DNA of 64,000 nt from DASYAN01 sp963727755 (GTDB taxonomy: Bacteria; Chloroflexota; Ktedonobacteria; Ktedonobacterales; Ktedonobacteraceae), in assembly GCA_963727755.1 (NCBI GenBank), contig CAVSHN010000017.1, forward strand, positions 248,001 to 312,000, written 5' to 3'. Shown here piece by piece: positions 57,038-64,000 of this stretch. The notes under the pieces were generated by a model. The model made no database searches and was not told the origin of the DNA. It saw nothing but the letters and a program-made list of their open reading frames with translations. Each line of letters begins with the position of its first letter. Position 1 is the stretch's first letter. A program made the translations under genes and the position numbers.

Positions 57038-57223
57038 TTACCAGCTCGATTTTGTTACACCGGGTAGCTCACCGCGTAACGCACGCTCGCGGAAGCAGAT
57101 ACGACATAAACCGAATTTGCGCATATATGCACGAGGTCGCCCGCAGACTTTGCAGCGGTTATGCTGCTGCACTCCAAAGCGTGGTTTGCGCTGCGACTTC
57201 ACAATCATTGATACTTTTGCCAT
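57038..57223 (-). CDS. rpsN: ribosomal protein S14, zinc-binding type
   Basis: 61 residues. CKVCGRPRAYMRKFGLCRIC carries the four zinc ligands; it ends LRGELPGVTKSSW. The short form typical of many Gram-positive and Chloroflexota bacteria. Confidence 0.97.
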   Translation of the reverse strand: MAKVSMIVKSQRKPRFGVQQHNRCKVCGRPRAYMRKFGLCRICFRERALRGELPGVTKSSW

Positions 57224-57237
57224 CGCGACCTCCAGAG

Positions 57238-57780
57238 TTATTTCTTAAAAGGCATCCCCATCAATGCGAGTAGCCGTCGCCCTTCCTGGTCTGTGTGTGC
57301 TGTTGTCACAATGCTGACTTCCATCCCACGCAGTTTATCGACCTTATCATAGTCGATCTCAGGAAAGACTAATTGTTCACGCAACCCTAGGGTATAGTTA
57401 CCACGACCATCAAAGGCTTCCGGGGAGACTCCCTGGAAATCACGTAGACGAGGCAGGGCCACGTTGATCAGTTTTTCAAGGAAGTAGTACATACGGTCAC
57501 CGCGTAGCGTCACCATGCAACCGATCTGCATACCTTCGCGCAATTTGAAGTTTGCAACCGAGCGCTTGGCACGCGTGATAACTGGCCTCTGGCCTGTAAT
57601 GGCTGCCAGATCTGCAACAGCGGCTTCCATAGCTTTAGAATTCTGTATAACCTCACCTAAGCCAATGTTAACCACTACTTTATTAATAGTTGGAACTTGC
57701 ATAGGATTATTGTAGTTAAATTCCTTTTGCAGAGCAGCTACTACTTCTCGACGATATTTTTCTTTAAATGCTGACGCCAT
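57238..57780 (-). CDS. rplE: ribosomal protein L5
   Basis: 180 residues from the ATG at 57780 (MASAFKEKYRREVVAALQKE), with GAGGAG upstream; a longer in-frame extension overlaps rplX and is unlikely. NKVVVNIGLGEVIQNSKAME and GRGNYTLGLREQLVFPEIDY are L5 blocks. Binds 5S rRNA. Confidence 0.97.
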   Translation of the reverse strand: MASAFKEKYRREVVAALQKEFNYNNPMQVPTINKVVVNIGLGEVIQNSKAMEAAVADLAAITGQRPVITRAKRSVANFKLREGMQIGCMVTLRGDRMYYFLEKLINVALPRLRDFQGVSPEAFDGRGNYTLGLREQLVFPEIDYDKVDKLRGMEVSIVTTAHTDQEGRRLLALMGMPFKK

Positions 57781-57781
57781 A

Positions 57782-58186
57782 TCAACTACTCCTCGTGCGA
57801 TCTTCAATAACCTTATGGCACTTCTTGCAGATACGCACAGGGCGTTCTTTTGATCTTCCTCGCTGATCGTCGCCCATCGAACGACGTTCACGAGCAACGC
57901 GTGTCGGCTCTCCGCACGATGTACATTTCAACATCACATTCGAGATATGAATAGGCATCGCTTTCTCGATCACACCACCTTGCCGAGTCTGGCCTTGCGG
58001 GCGAATATGCTTCTTGACGACATTCAGACCTTCCACAATGATTTTGCAGTCCTGCGGCATAGCCCGCGATACAACCCCTTCTTTCCCCCTATCCTTTCCG
58101 GTGAGGATCAAGACTGTATCGCCTTTTTTGATTTTCATCTTATTGGCAAGATGGAGCGGCTTCTTTTTTACTTGCTTTGTTGCCAT
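57782..58186 (-). CDS. rplX: ribosomal protein L24 with a C-terminal zinc ribbon
   Basis: 134 residues. KIKKGDTVLILTGKDRGKEG (KOW motif) and VEGLNVVKKHIRPQGQTRQG are standard. The C-terminus has LKCTSCGEPTRV and VRICKKCHKVIE, a four-Cys ribbon present in some bacterial L24 proteins, with about 20 charged residues between the pairs. Confidence 0.96.
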   Translation of the reverse strand: MATKQVKKKPLHLANKMKIKKGDTVLILTGKDRGKEGVVSRAMPQDCKIIVEGLNVVKKHIRPQGQTRQGGVIEKAMPIHISNVMLKCTSCGEPTRVARERRSMGDDQRGRSKERPVRICKKCHKVIEDRTRSS

Positions 58187-58257
58187 TTTTTTCCCCTCAA
58201 CGGGCGCAAATTATTGATAGTCATCTCCGCCAGATTTCTATCTGATGCGCACCGACG

Positions 58258-58626
58258 TTAGATCACTTCCGGCGCGAGCGAGACGAGCCGCAAAAAGTTC
58301 TTCTCACGCAACTCGCGGGCAACCGGGCCAAAGATACGTGTACCACGCGGATTGTTACCAGGGGCGAGAATGACCGCAGCGTTCTCATCAAAGCGAATGT
58401 GCGAACCATCGGAGCGGCCATACTCTTTGGCAACACGCACCACGACAGCATCTACGACATCACCCTTTTTCACCTGCCCATTTGGAGCAGCGACTTTGAC
58501 TGAGGCTTTGATCACATCCCCCACTGTTGCATAGCGCTTGGCAGAACCACTCATCACACGAATGCACATGATGATTTTCGCGCCGGTATTGTCGGCGACC
58601 TTTAAGAGTGTCTGTGGCTGAATCAT
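58258..58626 (-). CDS. rplN: ribosomal protein L14
   Basis: 122 residues: MIQPQTLLKVADNTGAKIIM, then FDENAAVILAPGNNPRGTRI and FGPVARELREKNFLRLVSLA. Normal. Confidence 0.97.
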   Translation of the reverse strand: MIQPQTLLKVADNTGAKIIMCIRVMSGSAKRYATVGDVIKASVKVAAPNGQVKKGDVVDAVVVRVAKEYGRSDGSHIRFDENAAVILAPGNNPRGTRIFGPVARELREKNFLRLVSLAPEVI

Positions 58627-58638
58627 AGGTTTTGTCCT

Positions 58639-59100
58639 CTATTCTTCTTGAGATGCATTCTGTAATGCATCCGCTCCCCCATCCTTAAAGGTTGTATGGG
58701 AACCGGATGCATTTTCGCCAGATTCTTTACGAGCCACGGCCAGATTAGGGTCAGCTTGAGCCACCACTTCTGCCACTGGCACGATGCCACTGCCCGGCTT
58801 AAGAATCTCAACGAGGCTCCAGCGTTTCAATTTACTTATTGGTCGGCTCTCTTCGATGCGTACTAGGTCACCAATATGAGAGCGATTTTCTTCATCATGT
58901 ACATGAAAACGCTTTGTCTGCCTATAAGTGCGCTTATAGATGCGATGCCTCTTGAGTGTCTCGACGGTGACCACTCTAGTTTTTTCCATTTTGTCGCTGA
59001 CCACACGCCCAACTTTTTGCTGACGACGAACCGTTTTCTGCATCGTACTTTGCTGCTGGTTGACTGTTGTGACCGTACGATCTGCGTGTTCCTGTGTCAT
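58639..59100 (-). CDS. rpsQ: ribosomal protein S17 with an element-encoded C-terminal tail
   Basis: 153 residues against about 85. The core is VGRVVSDKMEKTRVVTVETL, IGDLVRIEESRPISKLKRWS and LVEILKPG. Beyond it come about 45 residues: an Ala/Val/Glu-rich stretch and then ASGSHTTFKDGGADA, which is exactly the 48-bp palindromic element at 58665-58712, ending QNASQEE. The ATG overlaps the rpmC stop (ATGA). Confidence 0.95.
   Translation of the reverse strand: MTQEHADRTVTTVNQQQSTMQKTVRRQQKVGRVVSDKMEKTRVVTVETLKRHRIYKRTYRQTKRFHVHDEENRSHIGDLVRIEESRPISKLKRWSLVEILKPGSGIVPVAEVVAQADPNLAVARKESGENASGSHTTFKDGGADALQNASQEE
58665..58712 (+). repeat. 48-bp palindromic element inside rpsQ
   Basis: Exactly 48 bp, ATGCATCCGCTCCCCC to TATGGGAACCGGATGCAT. 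It is a multiple of three and stays open in the gene's frame. A further ATGCAT at 58653-58658 lies on its left side. Confidence 0.93.
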
Positions 59101-59306
59101 GACTCACGCTCCAACTCGGTTAGACGATGTAGCACACGCGCAATATCTTTACGCGTCTGTGCGAATAAACGACTATTTTTTACTTCACCACGCTGTTTTT
59201 GCAAGCGAAGGTTAAACAATTTGAGTCGCAACTCTTTGAGTTCTTTCTGAGCCTCATTGTAAGACAAGGCCTGAACTTGCTGTTGGCGTTCTCTAAGATT
59301 TGACAC
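59097..59306 (-). CDS. rpmC: ribosomal protein L29
   Basis: 69 residues: LSYNEAQKELKELRLKLFNL, RLQKQRGEVKNSRLFAQTRK, DIARVLHRLTELERE. Overlaps rplP by 14 nt and rpsQ by 4. Confidence 0.97.
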   Translation of the reverse strand: MSNLRERQQQVQALSYNEAQKELKELRLKLFNLRLQKQRGEVKNSRLFAQTRKDIARVLHRLTELERES

Positions 59307-59727
59307 TCTCCGCCTCCCCTCGTTTAATAAAGCGTGTCTTGATCGGTAGTTTATGGCTGGCTAAGCGAACAGCTTCTTTAGCAATCTCTTCGCTAACACC
59401 ACCAATTTCAAAGATAATACGACCGGGTTTTACAACAGCAACCCAGTGGTCAACGGCACCTTTACCACTACCCATACGGGTTTCGGCAGGCTTGGCAGTA
59501 ATCGGCTTGTCAGGAAAGATACGTATCCACACTTTGCCACCACGCTTCATAAAGCGGGTAAGGGCGATACGGGCAGATTCGATCTGACGCGCTTCCATCC
59601 AACAAGGCTCCATTGCTTGCATGCCAAATTCGCCAAATGCGAGAGTATTGCCTCGCATGGCTTGGCCTTTCATACGCCCTCGGTGCTGCCGACGATACTT
59701 TGTACGTGATGGTAACAATAACGGCAT
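59293..59727 (-). CDS. rplP: ribosomal protein L16
   Basis: 144 residues: LPSRTKYRRQHRGRMKGQAM, RMGSGKGAVDHWVAVVKPGR and GGVSEEIAKEAVRLASHKLP. The Arg in RMGSGKG is the site hydroxylated in E. coli. Normal length. Confidence 0.97.
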   Translation of the reverse strand: MPLLLPSRTKYRRQHRGRMKGQAMRGNTLAFGEFGMQAMEPCWMEARQIESARIALTRFMKRGGKVWIRIFPDKPITAKPAETRMGSGKGAVDHWVAVVKPGRIIFEIGGVSEEIAKEAVRLASHKLPIKTRFIKRGEAESVKS

Positions 59728-59739
59728 GAGTAGTCTCCT

Positions 59740-60972
59740 CTATTCGTTCGTGGTAGATTCAGGCGTACCATTATCTGTCGGTGATACTGGCGAGACCTGT
59801 GGCGTTACATCCGGGGTAGGAGTCTTTTCGCTGCTCACAGGAGCCTGAGTCGGGGCAGGGGCTTGCTGAGACTGCTGTTTCACCCGTTGTTCTCTAAATG
59901 CATCTGCTCCCCCATCATTGGGTGTTGTATGGGAACCGGGTGCATTTTGACGCGGCTGGCGTGGCTGGCGAGGTCCTCTTTCGCCACCCTGTTGTTGCCC
60001 ACCTTGCTGCGGTCCACGTGGCTGGCGTGGTCCTCTCTCGCCACCCTGTTGCCCACCCTGTTGCCCACCTTGCTGCGGTCCACGTGGCTGGCGTGGTCCT
60101 CTCTCGCCACCCTGTTGTTGCCCACCTTGCTGCGGCCCGCGAGGCTGACGCGGTCCTCTTTCGCCACCCTGCTGACGCTCACCTGTCTGCTGTCCGCGAG
60201 GCTGACGCGGTCCTCTCTCGCCACCTTGTTGACGCTCACCACGTGGACGACGCTCACCACGACGCTCACCGCGTTCTTCGCGTGGAGCAAAGGATTGCGA
60301 CAGAGCCTCAGCCGGAGCTTCACCAGGTTCACGGCGCTTTCTGGGGAGAATATCGCCTCGGTAAATCCATACTTTGATGCCAATCACCCCAAAGGTCGTA
60401 TGGGCCTCAGCTTGACCATAGTCAATATCAGCACGCAGAGTCTGCAGCGGAACTTTTCCTTCCACCTCTTTCTCTGAGCGGGCAATTTCTGCACCTCCCA
60501 GACGCCCACCAATGATGATCTTGATGCCCTTGGCGTTGGCACGCATCGATTTCTGGACAGCTTGCTTCATAGCACGACGGAACGAGACACGTTTCTCCAA
60601 CTGCTCCGCAATGCTACGTCCAACCAGCGTAGCATCTAATTCCGGCTGGCGAATTTCGACGACATCCATCCGCACACGACGTTTCTTGGTCTTGGCTTCC
60701 AGAAGATTTCTGAGCCGATCTACTTTCTCGCCACTTTTCCCAATAACTATACCAGGTCTTGCCGTAAATACTTTTACTAAAACCTGATCAGCCGCGGCAC
60801 GCTCAATCTCAATTCTTGAGACCGAGGCATTGGCTAGCTCTTTATTGACGATCTTGCGGATCAAAAAATCTTCCGCAAGAATGTTTTTATACTCACGCTC
60901 GGCGAACCAGCTAGATTGCCAGCCTTTGACGACGCCGAGTCTGAACCCAGTGGGATGTACTTTGTGTCCCAT
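59740..60972 (-). CDS. rpsC: ribosomal protein S3 with a long repetitive tail
   Basis: 410 residues from the ATG at 60972 (MGHKVHPTGFRLGVVKGWQS), against about 220-240 in other bacteria. The KH domain is LVKVFTARPGIVIGKSGEKV and the C-terminal domain ends near DYGQAEAHTTFGVIGIKVWI. The extra 160 residues are Gly/Gln/Arg/Pro-rich repeats of the type GGERGPRQPRGPQQGGQQ, then APGSHTTPNDGGADA from the palindromic element, then a Gln/Pro/Thr-rich end. An alternative start at 61065 would overlap rplV. Confidence 0.95.
   Translation of the reverse strand: MGHKVHPTGFRLGVVKGWQSSWFAEREYKNILAEDFLIRKIVNKELANASVSRIEIERAAADQVLVKVFTARPGIVIGKSGEKVDRLRNLLEAKTKKRRVRMDVVEIRQPELDATLVGRSIAEQLEKRVSFRRAMKQAVQKSMRANAKGIKIIIGGRLGGAEIARSEKEVEGKVPLQTLRADIDYGQAEAHTTFGVIGIKVWIYRGDILPRKRREPGEAPAEALSQSFAPREERGERRGERRPRGERQQGGERGPRQPRGQQTGERQQGGERGPRQPRGPQQGGQQQGGERGPRQPRGPQQGGQQGGQQGGERGPRQPRGPQQGGQQQGGERGPRQPRQPRQNAPGSHTTPNDGGADAFREQRVKQQSQQAPAPTQAPVSSEKTPTPDVTPQVSPVSPTDNGTPESTTNE
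59898..59945 (+). repeat. 48-bp palindromic element inside rpsC
   Basis: 48 bp, ATGCATCTGCTCCCCC to TATGGGAACCGGGTGCAT. It has diverged more than the other coding copies, but keeps the same frame. Confidence 0.9.
59950..60260. repeat. tandem repeats coding the S3 tail
   Basis: Imperfect units of about 45-63 bp built on the words GTCCTCTCTCGCCACCCTG, TGGCGTGGTCC and CACCTTGCTGCGGTCCACG. Unit number differs between stretches of the tail. Confidence 0.85.
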
Positions 60973-61030
60973 TAAATTCCTCTCTCTCATGGTGTCCCGC
61001 CATGCGCGGGGGCACGGCGAACCAGCTAGA

Positions 61031-61381
61031 TTACTCGCCAGCGTCTGCTGGATCGTCGGAGACAATTACGGTAACATGACAATAACGACGTACAATGCGC
61101 GAAGAACGACCATGAGAACGCGCTTTAGCACGCTTAGCACGGAAACCATCATCCGCTACGATACTCAGAATATACAATTCATCTGGATCAAGATTATAGT
61201 TATTCTCCGCATTCGCCGTTGCTGAAGCTACAACCTTACGAACAGGCTCAGCACCAGCATTGGGCAAGAATGGAAGAACGGCCAGAGCTTCATTGACTCG
61301 AAGCCCTTTGACAACATTTGTAACCAGACGCATTTTTCTCGGTGATATACCAACATTTTTGGCTACAGCCCTAACTTGCAT
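61031..61381 (-). CDS. rplV: ribosomal protein L22
   Basis: 116 residues: AVAKNVGISPRKMRLVTNVV, ANAENNYNLDPDELYILSIV and SHGRSSRIVRRYCHVTVIVS. Lines the peptide exit tunnel. Normal length. Confidence 0.97.
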   Translation of the reverse strand: MQVRAVAKNVGISPRKMRLVTNVVKGLRVNEALAVLPFLPNAGAEPVRKVVASATANAENNYNLDPDELYILSIVADDGFRAKRAKARSHGRSSRIVRRYCHVTVIVSDDPADAGE

Positions 61382-61439
61382 CTTTTACCCCTTTTTCGAT
61401 CTCAAATGGGTTACATCCACTGATCGAAGCATTCTTCCC

Positions 61440-61730
61440 TCACGAACGAACCGAAGTGGTCTTTTCACTCTTGCCGCCCGCATGACCACGGAAGTGACGC
61501 GTGGGAGCAAACTCACCTAACTTATGTCCTACCATATTCTCGCTGATATAAATAGGTACATGAGTTTTTCCATTATGAACCCCAATGGTCATACCTACCA
61601 TCTCAGGGAAGATCATTGAAGCACGCGACCACGTTTTGATCAACCGACGATCGCCACTACGCCGCACAGCGAGCACTTTCTTTCTGAGCGAAGGATGAAT
61701 ATACGGTCCTTTTTTCCTTGAGCGTGACAT
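61440..61730 (-). CDS. rpsS: ribosomal protein S19
   Basis: 96 residues: MSRSRKKGPYIHPSLRKKVL, KTWSRASMIFPEMVGMTIGV and HKLGEFAPTRHFRGHAGG. Ends 2 nt after the rplB stop region, tightly coupled. Confidence 0.97.
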   Translation of the reverse strand: MSRSRKKGPYIHPSLRKKVLAVRRSGDRRLIKTWSRASMIFPEMVGMTIGVHNGKTHVPIYISENMVGHKLGEFAPTRHFRGHAGGKSEKTTSVRS

Positions 61731-61732
61731 AA

Positions 61733-62572
61733 TTATTTTCTCCTCCTGCCCGCATTACGTCGTCGGACAATGAATTGGTCCGTACGCTTATTTCTACGCG
61801 TCTTATAACCCATAGCAGGCTTACCCCAAGGCGTCTGCGGTTGCCCACCGATCGGAGCACGCCCTTCACCACCACCATGGGGATGGTCTCTGGGGTTCAT
61901 TGCTGATCCTCGCACGGTTGGGCGACGACCCATATGACGCTTCCGGCCCGCCTTACCAATACTGCGATTCTCGTGGTCAACATTGCCTACCTGGCCAATT
62001 GTGGCCATACACAAAATATGGACCCGACGCTGCTCTCCTGAGGGTAAACGGAGCAGAGCATAGTCGCCCTCTTTCGCCATTAACTGTGCGCCAACACCCG
62101 CACCACGTGCAAGCTGACCGCCACGGCCATGCTCCAACTCAATGTTGTGTATCGTTGTGCCTGTTGGGATATTTTTTAACGGTAGCGCATTGCCAACTCG
62201 GATATCGGCATCCGGTCCCGCTTCGACACGGTCACCAACCTTGAGACCCAAGGGAGCAATGATGTAGCGTTTCTCACCATCTACATAATGCAGCAGGGCA
62301 ATACGAGAAGTACGATTGGGATCATACTCGATAGCGGCCACCCTAGCTGGCACTCCCAGCTTGTTACGCTTAAAGTCGATAATACGATAAGCACGTTTTG
62401 CGCCACCACCACGATGACGAACAGTTATTTTACCCCGGTTGTTACGTCCAGCATGCTTTTTAAGACTAACGGTCAGAGACTTCTCTGGTTTTGTCTTCGT
62501 GATCTCTTCAAATGTCGATACCGACATGCCGCGACGCCCAGGCGATGTTGGTTTATATTGTTTTACTGGCAT
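61733..62572 (-). CDS. rplB: ribosomal protein L2
   Basis: 279 residues: KQYKPTSPGRRGMSVSTFEE, HGRGGQLARGAGVGAQLMAK and the signature VRGSAMNPRDHPHGGGEGRA with the conserved His near the peptidyl-transferase centre. Normal. Confidence 0.98.
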   Translation of the reverse strand: MPVKQYKPTSPGRRGMSVSTFEEITKTKPEKSLTVSLKKHAGRNNRGKITVRHRGGGAKRAYRIIDFKRNKLGVPARVAAIEYDPNRTSRIALLHYVDGEKRYIIAPLGLKVGDRVEAGPDADIRVGNALPLKNIPTGTTIHNIELEHGRGGQLARGAGVGAQLMAKEGDYALLRLPSGEQRRVHILCMATIGQVGNVDHENRSIGKAGRKRHMGRRPTVRGSAMNPRDHPHGGGEGRAPIGGQPQTPWGKPAMGYKTRRNKRTDQFIVRRRNAGRRRK

Positions 62573-62583
62573 GTTTTTGTTCC

Positions 62584-62889
62584 TTATGCCTTTAATACAT
62601 CAATTGTCTGTCCTTTAGCGACGGTGACAATCGCCTTCTTCCACTCGCGGGCCAGTACAGGCCGAGGGGAAACACCTTTCCGACGAATCCACTTGGGCTT
62701 GCCGGGCATACGCATCACATTCACCTTGATAACACGCACGTTGAAGAGACTTTCGACCGCACGACGTATATCAATTTTGGTGGCACCCAACGCCACTTTG
62801 AAGGTATACTGATTGCTTTCTTGCAATTTAACCGATTTCTCAGTTACGATACCCTGGCACAGTACTTCAGTGATCTCCACGTGTTCCAT
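62584..62889 (-). CDS. rplW: ribosomal protein L23
   Basis: 101 residues: VTEKSVKLQESNQYTFKVAL, DIRRAVESLFNVRVIKVNVM and EWKKAIVTVAKGQTIDV. Its 5' end overlaps the end of rplD by 23 nt. Docking site at the exit tunnel. Confidence 0.96.
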   Translation of the reverse strand: MEHVEITEVLCQGIVTEKSVKLQESNQYTFKVALGATKIDIRRAVESLFNVRVIKVNVMRMPGKPKWIRRKGVSPRPVLAREWKKAIVTVAKGQTIDVLKA

Positions 62890-63859
62890 CCTCTTCTATT
62901 GCTGATTCTGTTTCAGTCTCAGCTGAGTTCGCTTCGTCTGTCGACGTTGCTAGAGGCGTGGCTTGCGCTTCCTCTGCTGATTTTGTTTCAGCCTCAGCTG
63001 AGTTTTCTTCGCCTGTCGACGTTGCTAGAGGCGTGGCTTGTGATTCCTCTTCCTGCGCGGTCAACAGTGCTTGTTTCTCATCTTCCTCAGCAACCTTGCG
63101 GCTTGCATCTTCAGCACTGAGCCCTTCACCAAAGACCAGTTCGAGCCAGCGCACGGTCTGAACAGGCATCACAACATAATCATGCTTAAGTAACTCAATC
63201 ACATTGATCGAGCAGACATGTTGTACCTTAGCAGTTGGGACATTGCGGGTCGATAACACGATATTTTCGTCGCGACATGGCAGCAGCATCAATACCTTAA
63301 ATGCATCCTCAAGTGCATCCTCAAGTGCATCCACTCCCCCATCCTTAGAGGTTGTATGGGAACCGGATGCATTTCTTTGCGGTCCCGGCTGGGCTTCTTG
63401 ACTAGCCTTGCCACCAATTGGCAACTTATTCAGAATTTCTAGCATATCCCTGGTGCGCGGCTGCTCCAGCGATAGGTTATCAACAACAATAAGAGATTTA
63501 TTAGCAACTTTATCTGACAAAACTGAACGGATTGCCAAGCGACGCATCTTCTTAGGCACGTCTTGATGGTACGGATGCGGCCTGGGACCAAACACAATAC
63601 CACCGTGACGAAACTGAGGTGCACGCGTACTACCCTGGCGAGCGTTACCCGTTCCCTTTTGTCGATAGGGCTTTTTATTACCGCCCGAAACTTCACCGCG
63701 AGTCTTAGTCGAAGCATTCCCCTGGCGGCGATTGACCAGTTGCGCAGTGACAACCTGATGGAGAACCGCCATATTAGGAGTAACCCCGAACACTTGCTCG
63801 CTCAATTCGAGCTGTTCCAAGGCCTCTCCGGCCTGATTATACACCGTAGTCGAGGGCAT
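62867..63859 (-). CDS. rplD: ribosomal protein L4 with element insertion and repetitive acidic tail
   Basis: 330 residues against about 205. The core is normal: TKTRGEVSGGNKKPYRQKGT, GSTRAPQFRHGGIVFGPRPH, KSLIVVDNLSLEQPRTRDML. Between the latter and VLMLLPCRDENIVLSTRNVP is ASGSHTTSKDGGVDA from the palindromic element, followed by ALEDALEDAF from a small tandem repeat. The C-terminal 70 residues are acidic, with two units of 25 residues (ATPLATSTGEENSAEAETKS and its copy). The ATG at 63859 has GAGGT 8 nt upstream. Confidence 0.95.
   Translation of the reverse strand: MPSTTVYNQAGEALEQLELSEQVFGVTPNMAVLHQVVTAQLVNRRQGNASTKTRGEVSGGNKKPYRQKGTGNARQGSTRAPQFRHGGIVFGPRPHPYHQDVPKKMRRLAIRSVLSDKVANKSLIVVDNLSLEQPRTRDMLEILNKLPIGGKASQEAQPGPQRNASGSHTTSKDGGVDALEDALEDAFKVLMLLPCRDENIVLSTRNVPTAKVQHVCSINVIELLKHDYVVMPVQTVRWLELVFGEGLSAEDASRKVAEEDEKQALLTAQEEESQATPLATSTGEENSAEAETKSAEEAQATPLATSTDEANSAETETESAIEEDGTRGDH
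62894..63043. repeat. 75-bp tandem duplication in the L4 tail
   Basis: Two units with a period of 75 bp, as seen in CGACGTTGCTAGAGGCGTGG at 62942 and 63017. They keep the reading frame. Confidence 0.9.
63301..63372 (+). repeat. 48-bp palindromic element and short tandem repeat inside rplD
   Basis: The element is 63325-63372, GTGCATCCACTCCCCC to TATGGGAACCGGATGCAT. In front of it TGCATCCTCAAG occurs twice (63302-63325), possibly copied from the element's own edge. Confidence 0.93.
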
Positions 63860-63865
63860 TTCGCT

Positions 63866-64000
63866 TTACCTCAGCTTCCTAATCATGAGCAAGCCGCCAT
63901 TGGCACCAGGAACAGAGCCCTTCACCACCAGCAAATTACGCTCAGGATCAGCTTGAATTACTTGCAACTTCTTCGCTGTTATCCGCGCATTCCCCATGCG
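63866..64000 (-). CDS. rplC: ribosomal protein L3, C-terminal end
   Basis: The frame runs from the window edge to the stop at 63866: MGNARITAKKLQVIQADPER, NLLVVKGSVPGANGGLLMIR, KLR. This is the typical end of L3. The start lies outside the window. The stop is 6 nt before the rplD start. Confidence 0.95.
   Translation of the reverse strand, partial: RMGNARITAKKLQVIQADPERNLLVVKGSVPGANGGLLMIRKLR

Noticed and set aside
59863..60477. Long plus-strand frames opposite the S3 tail
   Set aside because: Products of the repetitive GC-rich DNA of the rpsC tail; no family resemblance.
1..64000. tRNA, rRNA or tmRNA genes
   Set aside because: No cloverleaf-like or rRNA sequence was noticed on reading, though a dedicated search was not possible.

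Overview
The window reads as a chromosomal segment of a Chloroflexota bacterium, most likely a Ktedonobacteria-type actinomycete-like lineage. This is inferred from the single long ribosomal cluster in the order L3-L4-L23-L2-S19-L22-S3-L16-L29-S17-L14-L24-L5-S14-S8-L6-L18-S5-L30-L15-SecY-Adk-Map-IF1-L36-S13-S11-S4-RpoA-L17-TruA-L13-S9, the zinc-binding forms of L36, S14 and L24, and AGGAGG-type ribosome binding sites. No species can be named from sequence alone.

Right third (44.7-64 kb, all minus strand): the ribosomal super-operon, closed by a perfect 26-nt hairpin after rpsI. An internal promoter and leader hairpin precede infA. Several ribosomal proteins are unusually long. L4, S3 and S17 each carry the same 48-bp palindromic element, read in the same frame as a peptide close to ASGSHTTFKDGGADA. 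L17 and L18 carry internal insertions, and L4, S3 and S5 have repetitive tails.

Left two thirds (0-44.7 kb): an accessory island dominated by defence genes. The minus-strand backbone is a class 1 DISARM-like locus read from a promoter at 35.4 kb: an unknown 378-aa gene, drmD (SNF2-type helicase), an AAA ATPase with a DUF4276-like partner, drmMI (Eco57I-type adenine methylase), then, after a 16-kb interruption, a RelE-UvrD fusion helicase, drmA and the start of drmB, which runs off the left edge. The interruption (7.7-24.3 kb) holds a second candidate system on the plus strand (Eco57I-type methylase, AAA ATPase, TOPRIM-like protein), a third ATPase plus DUF3226 pair, a lone RloA-like ATPase, an AAA+ ATPase, tandem BPL_N-domain genes, HigBA, a MITE-like element, a 72-bp tandem repeat, and a 271-bp duplication of the drmMI 3' end bracketing three small genes.

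Between 35.4 and 44.7 kb lie two DUF488 modules (one decayed, one intact), a multi-spanning membrane gene, a DUF3800 gene, and decaying pieces of metabolic genes (alpha-hydroxy-acid oxidase, aldehyde dehydrogenase, glycoside hydrolase) with short duplications, typical of a recombination-prone island.

More than a dozen genes are broken by what looks like one extra base, mostly an A or T in a short homopolymer. Because rpsM and rpsD are among them, many of these are probably sequence errors, and I annotate the genes as the single products they would be after correction. The most novel signal is the 48-bp palindromic element: eight copies, one nested in another, two fused in tandem, and three inside ribosomal protein genes.
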